A stretch of 64,000 nucleotides of DNA, taken from the NCBI GenBank assembly GCA_030649945.1, contig JAUSFE010000140.1, forward strand, positions 23,619-87,618. The letters are read 5' to 3'. Numbering within the stretch: position 1 is the first letter of the stretch; each line of letters opens with the position of its first letter. Under the pieces are notes generated by a model. The model saw nothing but the letters and a program-made list of their open reading frames with translations, was not told where the DNA came from and did no database searches. Positions 19,860 to 27,619 of this stretch are shown here, in pieces. The stretch comes from Dehalococcoidia bacterium (GTDB lineage Bacteria; Chloroflexota; Dehalococcoidia; SM23-28-2; RBG-16-64-32). Both the position numbers and the translations under genes were made by a program.

Positions 19860-19885
19860 CTTAGGGGCGGCCGGCCGCCCCTAAG
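19860..19885. repeat. 26-nt perfect palindrome
   Basis: CTTAGGGGCGGCCGGCCGCCCCTAAG. Confidence 0.85.
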
Positions 19886-19929
19886 CCGTCCCCAGGCAGA
19901 GGTCCACCGGCCGGGGGGGGCGTTCGTGT

Positions 19930-20072
19930 TGAACGGCAGCCCCATGAGCTGCGTCTAGCGCGGTCTTCGTCGCCTGGACCGAGAAAATCGCCGCGTTTTC
20001 GCGCGAAACCCCCTTGACAAGCCCCGCCAGTTGACTATAATCGGGGGAAATAACAAGGGGGTGCGGGCCATG
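19930..20072 (+). promoter_or_regulatory. Repeated promoter block, copy 2 (TTGACA 20014-20019, TATAAT 20036-20041)
   Basis: CCCTTGACAAGCCCCGCCAGTTGACTATAATCGGGG; nearly identical to copy 1. Confidence 0.75.
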
Positions 20073-20102
20073 CGGCTACTAGCCGCTGTCTTCAGTTTCT
20101 AA
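20070..20102 (+). CDS. Possible leader peptide MRLLAAVFSF
   Basis: 10-codon ORF just after the promoter, stop codon abutting a terminator hairpin. Confidence 0.35.
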   Translation: MRLLAAVFSF

Positions 20103-20147
20103 CGCCGGGATCGCCTGACCGCAGGCGAGGCCCGGCGATTTTGTTTT
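20103..20147 (+). terminator. Intrinsic terminator/attenuator
   Basis: CGCCGGG a TCGCCTG accg CAGGCGA gg CCCGGCG followed by ATTTTGTTTTT. Confidence 0.8.
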
Positions 20148-20188
20148 TCGAGAGGTGCTTGTCTAGAGGATTAACGGCGTAACGGAAG

Positions 20189-20216
20189 GGCCCCGGTGGT
20201 TACCGCCACCGGGGCC
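20189..20216. repeat. Perfect hairpin, 11-bp stem
   Basis: GGCCCCGGTGG-TTACCG-CCACCGGGGCC. Confidence 0.8.
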
Positions 20217-20324
20217 GGTGCTAAGCAATGCGGGCGCACTCCCTAGCTTCTTGCATTATTGGGTCAGTGCGCGCGAACCGACAAGCGGCGAACGGTTACG
20301 AAGCAGTTAGAAGAGGAGTGCGGA

Positions 20325-21659
20325 ATGAAAGGCTCATCGGCTCGCGTAGCAATTGCGATGCTGGTTCTCGGGCTAATCTTGGCCTGGGGGTATGGATATT
20401 CGTCGGGAACGGCAGAGGCCGCTCCCGCCTCCGCCAGCAGCTTCACGTTCGGCCAGCTTGACTGGTACGACGAGAACGGCTCCCTGCAGGTAGACGACTC
20501 GAGTTGGGGGTACATGGAGGTCGATGTTGTCGGCCACCCCACGCAGACTGAGTATCTGAACGTGACTGCAAACGCTGGAACCGGGGAGAAGTGGATAGTC
20601 CAGAACCTGCCAATCTTCCCCGATACTATCGGTAATGCATCGCCGCGGCAGGGGGTGGATTTCGACATCACGCTGTTTGACGATCCCGCGGGGACCTTTC
20701 CCGCGGGGACGGATCTGTTCTCGCTGGACTACGTCTTCACTGTTGACGCGGCGATCCGGCCCTCAGCACCGGCAGGAGCGGTGACGAACGCCTTTGTCGC
20801 CGAAATCGAAAGGCACAGCTTTGGCAGTGAACTGGCCAGCCCGGCCCTGCCTGTCGCTATCGGCGAGCCCGCGGGAGTACAGATTCAAGATGCAGTAAAG
20901 AACGTGATCCAGCACAAGGACGTGCCTGGCGTCCAGGAAAAGAACCTCGGATGTATCAAGGGCGCCTTCGCACGGAGCATTGCTTGGCTGACCGGCGAGA
21001 TAACACCCCAACAGGTGAAGAAGATATATGACGATCTTGACAATGCTATGGGACCTCACACGAGTCAGGGCGGGACGAACTCGTATACACAGAAGGTCAA
21101 GATTAAGAACGATTACTTGAAGGGCAAGATCCCAGGTGCGACGACTAAGATCAATGACCTTCAGAACGCTATCGGTCCGATCGCGGGCGTCCCCGAGGTA
21201 ACAGAGGATCTGGTCACATGGCTCAAGAAGGAACTGCCTACTGAGGATGTCGAGCTTCAGTATGGCGGGCACATCGTCACTGTGACTGGGATGTACGAGT
21301 CCGGCGGCAAGACGTTCATCAGGTACCGCGACGACGAGACCCAAGGAGATGATGCGAAGGGCGACAAGGCGGAAAAGACAGGCGAACTCAGGAAAGTCGG
21401 CAACGACTATCAGTTCCGTGCGAAGGGCGGCCAGGCTTTCTTCACGGTTCAGGCAGCTATTTCGGAGTCGAAGCCTACGGTAGGTGGCACAACCGAGCTC
21501 CTCACCGGCGGCGGCGAGCCAGCGGTGGCGGTCGGCAGCGGATCCAGCACTTCGAACCCGTTGTACGGCGCGATCGCGGGCGGGATTGCGGCGGCGCTGG
21601 CTATAGCGACCAGCGGCTGGTACGCGCGGAGGGTCTGGCTCCGTAAGCGGGCGGCATGA
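20325..21659 (+). CDS. Exported papain/C39-like domain protein with GWYARR tail
   Basis: Signal peptide; GCIKGAFARSIAWL (candidate Cys) and GGHIVTVTGMYESGGKTFIRYRDDETQGD (candidate His); tail AAALAIATSGWYARRVWLRKRAA. Confidence 0.65.
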   Translation: MKGSSARVAIAMLVLGLILAWGYGYSSGTAEAAPASASSFTFGQLDWYDENGSLQVDDSSWGYMEVDVVGHPTQTEYLNVTANAGTGEKWIVQNLPIFPDTIGNASPRQGVDFDITLFDDPAGTFPAGTDLFSLDYVFTVDAAIRPSAPAGAVTNAFVAEIERHSFGSELASPALPVAIGEPAGVQIQDAVKNVIQHKDVPGVQEKNLGCIKGAFARSIAWLTGEITPQQVKKIYDDLDNAMGPHTSQGGTNSYTQKVKIKNDYLKGKIPGATTKINDLQNAIGPIAGVPEVTEDLVTWLKKELPTEDVELQYGGHIVTVTGMYESGGKTFIRYRDDETQGDDAKGDKAEKTGELRKVGNDYQFRAKGGQAFFTVQAAISESKPTVGGTTELLTGGGEPAVAVGSGSSTSNPLYGAIAGGIAAALAIATSGWYARRVWLRKRAA

Positions 21660-23065
21660 GCAAGCTTCCTCTCGCGATCACCCTGGGGCTGGCCCTACTC
21701 CTGACGCAGGCCAGCCTGCTACGACCGCCATCAGCCTTGGCGTTTGAGGAGGACGCCCACTACGACCTCAAGTTCGCCATGGCTTTGAGGATAGGCTGCC
21801 TCACGTGGGCAGAGGCGCTCGAAGTTGCGACCGGGGACTGGGGCCAGGACAAGAATATGGAAACGGTCGCATGGCTGGACAGCCCCAACAACGCGAAGTG
21901 GCACGCGTTCGGCCCGGACGATGACGTGGACGTCAATAAGCAAGCCGGCGTGCTCTGGAACAGGGTGACTGCGGCGGGCAAGGAGACCGAGAAGCAGCGT
22001 CTGAAGCTGGGCCAATACTTGCACTTCGTTGAAGACAGGTTCGCTCACAAAGGGTACCCCACAAACATAGGACATGGCTGGGACACCCTCGCTGGCAAGG
22101 ACCCAGATTCTATGGCGAAGGCCCCTCAGAAGACTCGCGACATGGTTAAGGCATCCTTGGATGCGCTATCCAAGTACTGCGTAGATGTGCTGAAGAAACC
22201 AGCCGACGGGGTCGACGACATCATCGTAAAGGATGACAAGTTCAAGGCTCTAATTGAGAAGCTAATAGCAGATAGCAAGGAGGACTGGAAGAAGGGCGTG
22301 GGCAGTCTGAAGAAGGAGGACGCCACGAAATCTTTCTACACGGATGCCGGCCTGCAGGTCCTGAAGGACAACAAGGCCACCATCGACAAATATATCCGAG
22401 ATAACATCGACCTTGTGAAGAAGCAGGCGCCGCAAGCCATTCAAGACGCCGCGAAGGCCGGTGGGACCATTGTTCCCAAATATGAGGACAAACCTGTGAA
22501 ATATGACAAGGACGGAGAACCGGTCCAATTGGGGGGCCAGAAACTCACCCTTGCCCCCGTCCTGCCTGAATCGTTGGGAAGCGACCTGGCGTTGACAAAC
22601 TTCCAGGTGGGTCAACTACTGCCGGTGGTCTCAATGTCGGCGGCGGTGGTCAACGTCGGCCACCTGGCGACGCTGCCAGCGCCAGTGTTCTTCTATGTGG
22701 CTAATCTTGATGCGGACTCTGCGGTTGCTGTAGCTGAGGTTGACGTGCCATCGTTGGCGCCGGGGGAATCATTTGATCTCCTGGCGGTGTCAGACGTGAT
22801 CGACCTGCCATCAGAGTTCGGCCTCGGCGCCGCAGTTGACCTCGACGACGCTGACGCCTCGAATAATTTCGCTTTCCTTTCGACTGATCTAGTCGGCGGA
22901 GTGACCGAACTCCGCGTCGGCGCGTCTCGCGGCGAAGCGGACGCCGACGCGGGCGGCGGCAACGACAATCCGTCGTTCGCCATCGCCGCCGGCGCAGTGG
23001 CGGCGGCTGTTGTCGCCCTGGCGGTCGGCGGCTGGTACGCGAGGAGGCGCTGGCTCGGGCGCTAG
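21656..23065 (+). CDS. Exported zinc-dependent phospholipase C-like protein with CARDB-like domain and GWYARRRWL tail
   Basis: LGQYLHFVEDRFAHKGYPTNIGHGWDTLAGKDPD; VVNVGHLATLPAPVFFYV...LAPGESFD; tail VVALAVGGWYARRRWLGR; ATGA overlap with 20325 gene. Confidence 0.65.
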   Translation: MSKLPLAITLGLALLLTQASLLRPPSALAFEEDAHYDLKFAMALRIGCLTWAEALEVATGDWGQDKNMETVAWLDSPNNAKWHAFGPDDDVDVNKQAGVLWNRVTAAGKETEKQRLKLGQYLHFVEDRFAHKGYPTNIGHGWDTLAGKDPDSMAKAPQKTRDMVKASLDALSKYCVDVLKKPADGVDDIIVKDDKFKALIEKLIADSKEDWKKGVGSLKKEDATKSFYTDAGLQVLKDNKATIDKYIRDNIDLVKKQAPQAIQDAAKAGGTIVPKYEDKPVKYDKDGEPVQLGGQKLTLAPVLPESLGSDLALTNFQVGQLLPVVSMSAAVVNVGHLATLPAPVFFYVANLDADSAVAVAEVDVPSLAPGESFDLLAVSDVIDLPSEFGLGAAVDLDDADASNNFAFLSTDLVGGVTELRVGASRGEADADAGGGNDNPSFAIAAGAVAAAVVALAVGGWYARRRWLGR

Positions 23066-23085
23066 ATTAGTGCGATAGCTGTCGC

Positions 23086-23114
23086 GTAGAGACGCCCCGG
23101 CGGGGCGTCTCTAC
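23086..23114. repeat. 29-nt perfect inverted repeat, family D
   Basis: GTAGAGACGCCCCG-G-CGGGGCGTCTCTAC; second copy at 26586-26614. Confidence 0.85.
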
Positions 23115-23138
23115 CGCCATTTGCGGCACCGCACGCAC

Positions 23139-24233
23139 CTACTCCACCAGCCAAAGGTCCACCGGCCGCGCCGCGTTCGTGTTGAAGGGCAGCGTGACGC
23201 GGCGGCCGGAGCGCGCTGACTCGTACGCCGCGCAGATGACCTCGAGGACCGCGCGGCCGTCTTCGCCCGTGAGCATCGGCCGCTTCCCGCTCTCGATGCA
23301 CTCCACGAAGTGCGCCATCTCCTGCGGGAAGCCGTAGCTCCACGCCTCCTCGTAGCCGGTCCACGTCCAGCCGCGGGTGCGGGGCGCCTTCTCCGTGGCG
23401 TAGCTGTAGCCCTCGGCGCTGTAGGTGTTGAGGGCGCTGCCGCGGGCGATGTCTGCCACGGTCAGCCCCTTCGTGCCGTAGATCTCCGCGCGGTCGTCCA
23501 GTCCGCCCGTGCGCGCCCAGGAGTTCTCGGCGATGCCCAGGCCGCCGCGCGGGTGCCTGTCGCTGGGCGCGAAGCGCATCATCACCACGGCGTGGTCGTC
23601 GCCCCGCGTGCGTTCCTTGTGCACGAAGTTGCCGACCTCGGCGTAGACGGTATCGATGGGGTCGTTGCCGAACACCCAGCGGCAATAGGCGATGGAGTGG
23701 CAGCCCATGTCCATGAGCACGCCGCCGCCGGAGCGGCTGACGTCCCAGAACCAGTCCGAATGCGGGCCGTAGTGGCACTCCAGCTGGCGCACGCTGTAGA
23801 CCTCGCCCAGCGCGCCTTCGTCCGCCAGCTCTTTGGCCCGCACGTACTTCGGGGCGAAGCAGAGGTTCTCGCCGTACATCAGCACCACGCCGGCCTTCTT
23901 GCAGGCGGCGATCATGCGGTCGCACTCCGCCAGGCTGAGGGCCAGAGGCTTGTCTACGAGCACGTGCTTGCCGGCCGCCGCCGCCGCGATCGTCACCTCG
24001 CAGTGCAGGTCGTTGGGGCAGGCGACGGTGACGGCGTCGATGAGGCCGCTGGCGAGCATGTCCTTGTAGTCGCCGAAGGCGTGGGGGATCTCGAAGCGGC
24101 GGTGGAACTCCCAGACGTGTTCCGGAGTGGGCGAGGCCGCCGCCACCAGCTCCACGCCGGGGATCTGGCGCAGCGCCTGCGCGTGCAGGGTGGCCACGAA
24201 GCGGGAACCGACGATGCCAACGCGGACGGTCAT
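23139..24233 (-). CDS. Gfo/Idh/MocA family oxidoreductase
   Basis: MTVRVGIVGSRFVATLHAQAL..., GKHVLVDKPLALSLAECDRMI. Confidence 0.92.
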   Translation of the reverse strand: MTVRVGIVGSRFVATLHAQALRQIPGVELVAAASPTPEHVWEFHRRFEIPHAFGDYKDMLASGLIDAVTVACPNDLHCEVTIAAAAAGKHVLVDKPLALSLAECDRMIAACKKAGVVLMYGENLCFAPKYVRAKELADEGALGEVYSVRQLECHYGPHSDWFWDVSRSGGGVLMDMGCHSIAYCRWVFGNDPIDTVYAEVGNFVHKERTRGDDHAVVMMRFAPSDRHPRGGLGIAENSWARTGGLDDRAEIYGTKGLTVADIARGSALNTYSAEGYSYATEKAPRTRGWTWTGYEEAWSYGFPQEMAHFVECIESGKRPMLTGEDGRAVLEVICAAYESARSGRRVTLPFNTNAARPVDLWLVE

Positions 24234-24239
24234 CTTGCT

Positions 24240-25412
24240 CTACCTTACCGCCGCGCCTGCCGCGGCCACGGCCTTCTGCGCCGCCTCGCCCAGGTCCGCG
24301 GCGCGGATCAGCGGGAGGCCGGACTCTTTGAGCAGGCGCTCGGCCTCTTCGACGTTCGTACCCACAAGCCGCGCCACTACCGGCACCCCCACCGCCATCT
24401 GCTCGTGCGCCTCTATGATCCCCTGCGCGATCACGTCCACGCGGGCCATGCCGCCGAAGATGTTGATCAGGATCGCCTTCACGTTCGGGTCTTCGGCCAG
24501 GATGCGGAAGGAGGCGACGACGCGGCTGGGGTCGTTCACCGTGCCGATGTCCAGGAAGTTGGCCGGTTCGCCGCCGGCGAGCTTGATGGCGTCCATGGTC
24601 GCCATCGCCAGGCCGGCGCCGTTCACCACGCAGCCGATGTTCCCCGTGAGCTTCACGTAGTTGCCGATGCCGGACTCCTGGGCCTCCACCTCCAGGGGGT
24701 CCTCCTCGTCCCTGTCCCGGAGGGCGGCGATGTCCTCATGGCGGTAGAGGGCGTTGTCGTCGAAGGTGAGCTTGGCGTCGGCGGCCAGCAGGCGGCCGTC
24801 TTTCGTCACCACGAGCGGGTTGATCTCCGCCAGCGAGCAGTCGTTCTCGGCGAAGGCGCGGTAGAGGCCGGCGATGAGGGCGGCGCCGGGGCGCATCAGG
24901 TCGCCCGTGAGGCCGGCGGCCAGGGCGAGCTGGCGGCCCTGGAAGGGCTGGAAGCCGACGGTTGGGTCTACCGGCGTCTTGTGGATGCGCTCCGGCGTCT
25001 TCGCCGCCACCTCCTCGATCTCGACGCCGCCGTCGGCGGAGGCCATGACGAGCGGCAGGCCGATGGAGTTATCGATGACGATGCCGAAGTAGAGTTCGCG
25101 CTCCACCTGCAACTGCTCCTCCACCAGCACGCGCTTCACGAGGCGTCCTTCGGGGCCGGTCTGGTGCGTCACGAGCCGCATGCCGATGATGCGGCTGGCG
25201 GCGTCGCGGGCCTCCTCGGGGTTGTGGGCCAGCTTGATGCCGCCACCCTTGCCGCGGCCGCCGGCGTGGATCTGGGCCTTCACCGCCACGGGCGCTCCCA
25301 GCTCGCGGGCGACCTCCGCCGCCTCAGCGGCCGTCCCGGCCACACGGCCGCGCGGGACGGGAACGCCGTAGCGCGCGAGGAGCTCTTTCGCCTGGTGCTC
25401 ATGTACCTTCAT
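24240..25412 (-). CDS. sucC: Succinate-CoA ligase (ADP-forming) beta subunit
   Basis: MKVHEHQAKELLARYGVPVPRGRVA; KAQIHAGGRGKGGGIKLA; AEINPLVV; FLDIGTVNDPSRV; NIFGGMARVDVIAQGI. Confidence 0.95.
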   Translation of the reverse strand: MKVHEHQAKELLARYGVPVPRGRVAGTAAEAAEVARELGAPVAVKAQIHAGGRGKGGGIKLAHNPEEARDAASRIIGMRLVTHQTGPEGRLVKRVLVEEQLQVERELYFGIVIDNSIGLPLVMASADGGVEIEEVAAKTPERIHKTPVDPTVGFQPFQGRQLALAAGLTGDLMRPGAALIAGLYRAFAENDCSLAEINPLVVTKDGRLLAADAKLTFDDNALYRHEDIAALRDRDEEDPLEVEAQESGIGNYVKLTGNIGCVVNGAGLAMATMDAIKLAGGEPANFLDIGTVNDPSRVVASFRILAEDPNVKAILINIFGGMARVDVIAQGIIEAHEQMAVGVPVVARLVGTNVEEAERLLKESGLPLIRAADLGEAAQKAVAAAGAAVR

Positions 25413-25427
25413 GGGGCCTCCGGCAGG

Positions 25428-25503
25428 GTCATAGGGTCATAGGGTCGTGGGTCATGGGGTCAATGGGTCATGGGGTCATACTGTCATGGGCCATAGGGTC
25501 AAC
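25428..25503. repeat. Degenerate GGGTCAT array (left flank)
   Basis: GGGTCATAGGGTCATAGGGTCGTGGGTCATGGGGTCAATGGGTCATGGGGTCAT... Confidence 0.8.
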
Positions 25504-25950
25504 GTCTGCTTCGCTGGCGCCCTCCTCGCCGTAGGGTGCTTGCCCTTCTCGCAGTGTGCCACCTGCGTCTGTCCCCTCGTATTTCAATCTGAGCGCGCGG
25601 ATCAGCGAGAACAGAAGGCGGGCCGTCTCGCCTCGCAGGTTCTCGAGACCAGCTGCTGTCGGGTGGTCCACGAGCTTGACGCGCTGCATGAAGTGTATGT
25701 AGTACTCGACTTCGGCAAGTGAGCCGCGCGCGATCCAGAGTGCTCTCAGGTACTCCTTCGGCGACTTCCGATCATACCCTTCGGCGATGTTTGCCGGTAC
25801 GGACACCGCCGCGCGGCACGACTGATCGGCGAGAAATCGCGCCCGGGCAGGCAGTTTGCCGCAAAATGAGTAGATAGCGACAGCCAGATCGTCGGCTTTC
25901 TGGTACGCCTGCAGCCCATGGTACCCCGGCCGCCGTTCCTCTGACCCCAT
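25468..25950 (-). CDS. Four-helix bundle protein (23S rRNA intervening-sequence protein family)
   Basis: YHGLQAYQKADDLAVAIYSFCGKLPARARFLADQSCRAAVSVPANIAEGYDRKSPKEYLRALWIARGSLAEVEYYI. Confidence 0.88.
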   Translation of the reverse strand: MGSEERRPGYHGLQAYQKADDLAVAIYSFCGKLPARARFLADQSCRAAVSVPANIAEGYDRKSPKEYLRALWIARGSLAEVEYYIHFMQRVKLVDHPTAAGLENLRGETARLLFSLIRALRLKYEGTDAGGTLREGQAPYGEEGASEADVDPMAHDSMTP

Positions 25951-25984
25951 GACCCCTTGACCCTAGACCCTTGACCCTATGACC
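25943..25984. repeat. Degenerate ATGACCC array (right flank, inverted relative to the left)
   Basis: GACCCCATGACCCCTTGACCCTAGACCCTTGACCCTATGACC. Confidence 0.8.
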
Positions 25985-26495
25985 TGATCTCGTAGTACAG
26001 GGCCTCCAGCGGCTCCTGGCTTCTGCAGCGGATGGCCACGGCCTGGTCATCGGCGGTGAGCAGGGCGCAGGAGATGTCCTCGCCGGCGAGCGGCGGGTCC
26101 ACCGCAAAGAGGCCGCGTCCGGGGCAGTTCGTGATGCGTGTGGCCGGGCTGTACGAGCACTGCTCTTCGCGCAGGTTGGACTGCCCCTGGAAGGTGGCCA
26201 CGAACGTGTTCTGGTCCGCCGGCGCCACCGCCCGCGCTCCCTCCGCGGCGGGCGAGGGCGGCGCCTCCGTGCCGTCTGTCCGCGCGGCCGCGGTTGCGCC
26301 GGGGCTCTCCTCCGGCGGCGGGCTCTTCTCGTCGGGCGCTGTCGTGCCGCCGCCGGGCCCGGCGCCGGCCGTCCGCGAGGCGGCGGCGCCGTTTCGCGTG
26401 GCGGAGGGGCCAGAGGAGCCGCCGTCTTTGCAGGCGAGAGCCAGGGCGCAGAGGGCGATCAGTAGCGGGATGAGGAGCAGTCGCAGCGCGGCCAT
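25977..26495 (-). CDS. Hypothetical lipoprotein
   Basis: Lipobox LALAC; low-complexity linker then small C-terminal domain. Confidence 0.6.
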   Translation of the reverse strand: MAALRLLLIPLLIALCALALACKDGGSSGPSATRNGAAASRTAGAGPGGGTTAPDEKSPPPEESPGATAAARTDGTEAPPSPAAEGARAVAPADQNTFVATFQGQSNLREEQCSYSPATRITNCPGRGLFAVDPPLAGEDISCALLTADDQAVAIRCRSQEPLEALYYEIRS

Positions 26496-26585
26496 CTAAT
26501 CGCGAAGTGTAGCGGCGCACGAGCGTGAGTGTCCAGAGAGCGTCGACGGCCGGATACGTCAGCGCGCAGGCGGCCCGCACAAAAT

Positions 26586-26614
26586 GTAGAGACGCCCCGC
26601 CGGGGCGTCTCTAC
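26586..26614. repeat. 29-nt perfect inverted repeat, family D (second copy)
   Basis: GTAGAGACGCCCCG-C-CGGGGCGTCTCTAC. Confidence 0.85.
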
Positions 26615-26642
26615 GGGCGCTGCGCTTTCGTCCGCGCGCTAG

Positions 26643-26895
26643 CTGTAGTTCCCACGGACGTTGTTTACAAGGGAGCGTTCGGCAGCCGCTCATGGTACGA
26701 GTACCTCACCATGAGCAGGTCGGGGGCTCTTTCGCTGGCTGTGGATTCGGGCCAACTCTCCTTCCCGCTCGCCCTGAGGCACTCGTAGGCCTGCCCTGAG
26801 CGCAGCCGAAGGGGCGAGCGGCGGACTACGCCGCGATACAAGCGAACGCCCCAACTGCCTTAGTTGGCCGTAAACAACCTGTGTGAGAACTACAA
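26643..26895. mobile_element. MITE-like element with ~26-bp imperfect TIRs
   Basis: CTGTAGTTCCCACGGACGTTGTTTAC vs reverse complement TTGTAGTTCTCACACAGGTTGTTTAC (21/26). Confidence 0.55.
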
Positions 26896-26907
26896 CTGGG
26901 CCGCGGT

Positions 26908-26961
26908 CGCCGGCTCCAGCACGACGAGCAGGTCGCCCTCGGAGACGCGGGCGCCGGCGGC
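26908..26961 (-). pseudogene. Duplicated 3' fragment of the adjacent BCCP gene
   Basis: 54 bp matching 27106-27159 with one mismatch. Confidence 0.8.
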
Positions 26962-27099
26962 GACATCCGTTCGCCCTGAGCTTGTCGAAGCCTGTCCTGA
27001 GCTTGGTCGAGGGGGGCCCAATCGAGCCAGCGGAGGCTGAGCTGCGGGGCTCTAGAGGTGGTGGGGGTGCCGAAGCCGGAGCGCTTCAGCGGGCCGTCT

Positions 27100-27615
27100 C
27101 TACGACGCCGGCTCCAGCACGACGAGCATGTCGCCCTCGGAGACGCGGGCGCCGGCGGCTACGGAGACTTCTTTGACGACACCGGCCGTGGGTGCGGCGA
27201 TCTCGTTCTCCATCTTCATCGCCTCGACGACCAGCAGGACATCGCCCTCGTTGACGTTGTCGCCGGGTTTGACGTTGACTTTGATGACGCGCCCGGTCAT
27301 CTGGGAGACGATGGCGCCCTGAGCGCCGGCGGCCTTCGCCCTGCGGGCCGCGGTCTTCGGCCGGGGCCTGCCCCCCCCCTTGCCCTTCAGCTCTACCTGG
27401 TACTCCTTGGCGTCCACCAGCAGCATCACTGGCCCCTCTTCCGGTCCGCCTGAGGTCGCTTCGGGCAGCTGCACGGCGAAGGGCTTCTCGTTGACATAAA
27501 CGGTGAGGATGTTGCCGCGCCGCGTGAGGCGGACGGCGAACGACTCATCGCCGACGGTGATGGTCTCGCCGCCGGGCAGGACGTCGAACTCCTGGTCGCC
27601 GATGACCAGCTTCAA
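27100..27615 (-). CDS. Biotin carboxyl carrier (1.3S-like) subunit
   Basis: C-terminal biotinyl motif VVEAMKMENEI. Confidence 0.93.
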   Translation of the reverse strand: MKLVIGDQEFDVLPGGETITVGDESFAVRLTRRGNILTVYVNEKPFAVQLPEATSGGPEEGPVMLLVDAKEYQVELKGKGGGRPRPKTAARRAKAAGAQGAIVSQMTGRVIKVNVKPGDNVNEGDVLLVVEAMKMENEIAAPTAGVVKEVSVAAGARVSEGDMLVVLEPAS

Positions 27616-27619
27616 GCGC

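Noticed and set aside
23310-25442. 710-aa plus-strand ORF
   Set aside because: Antisense to the well-supported oxidoreductase and sucC genes; no family-like sequence
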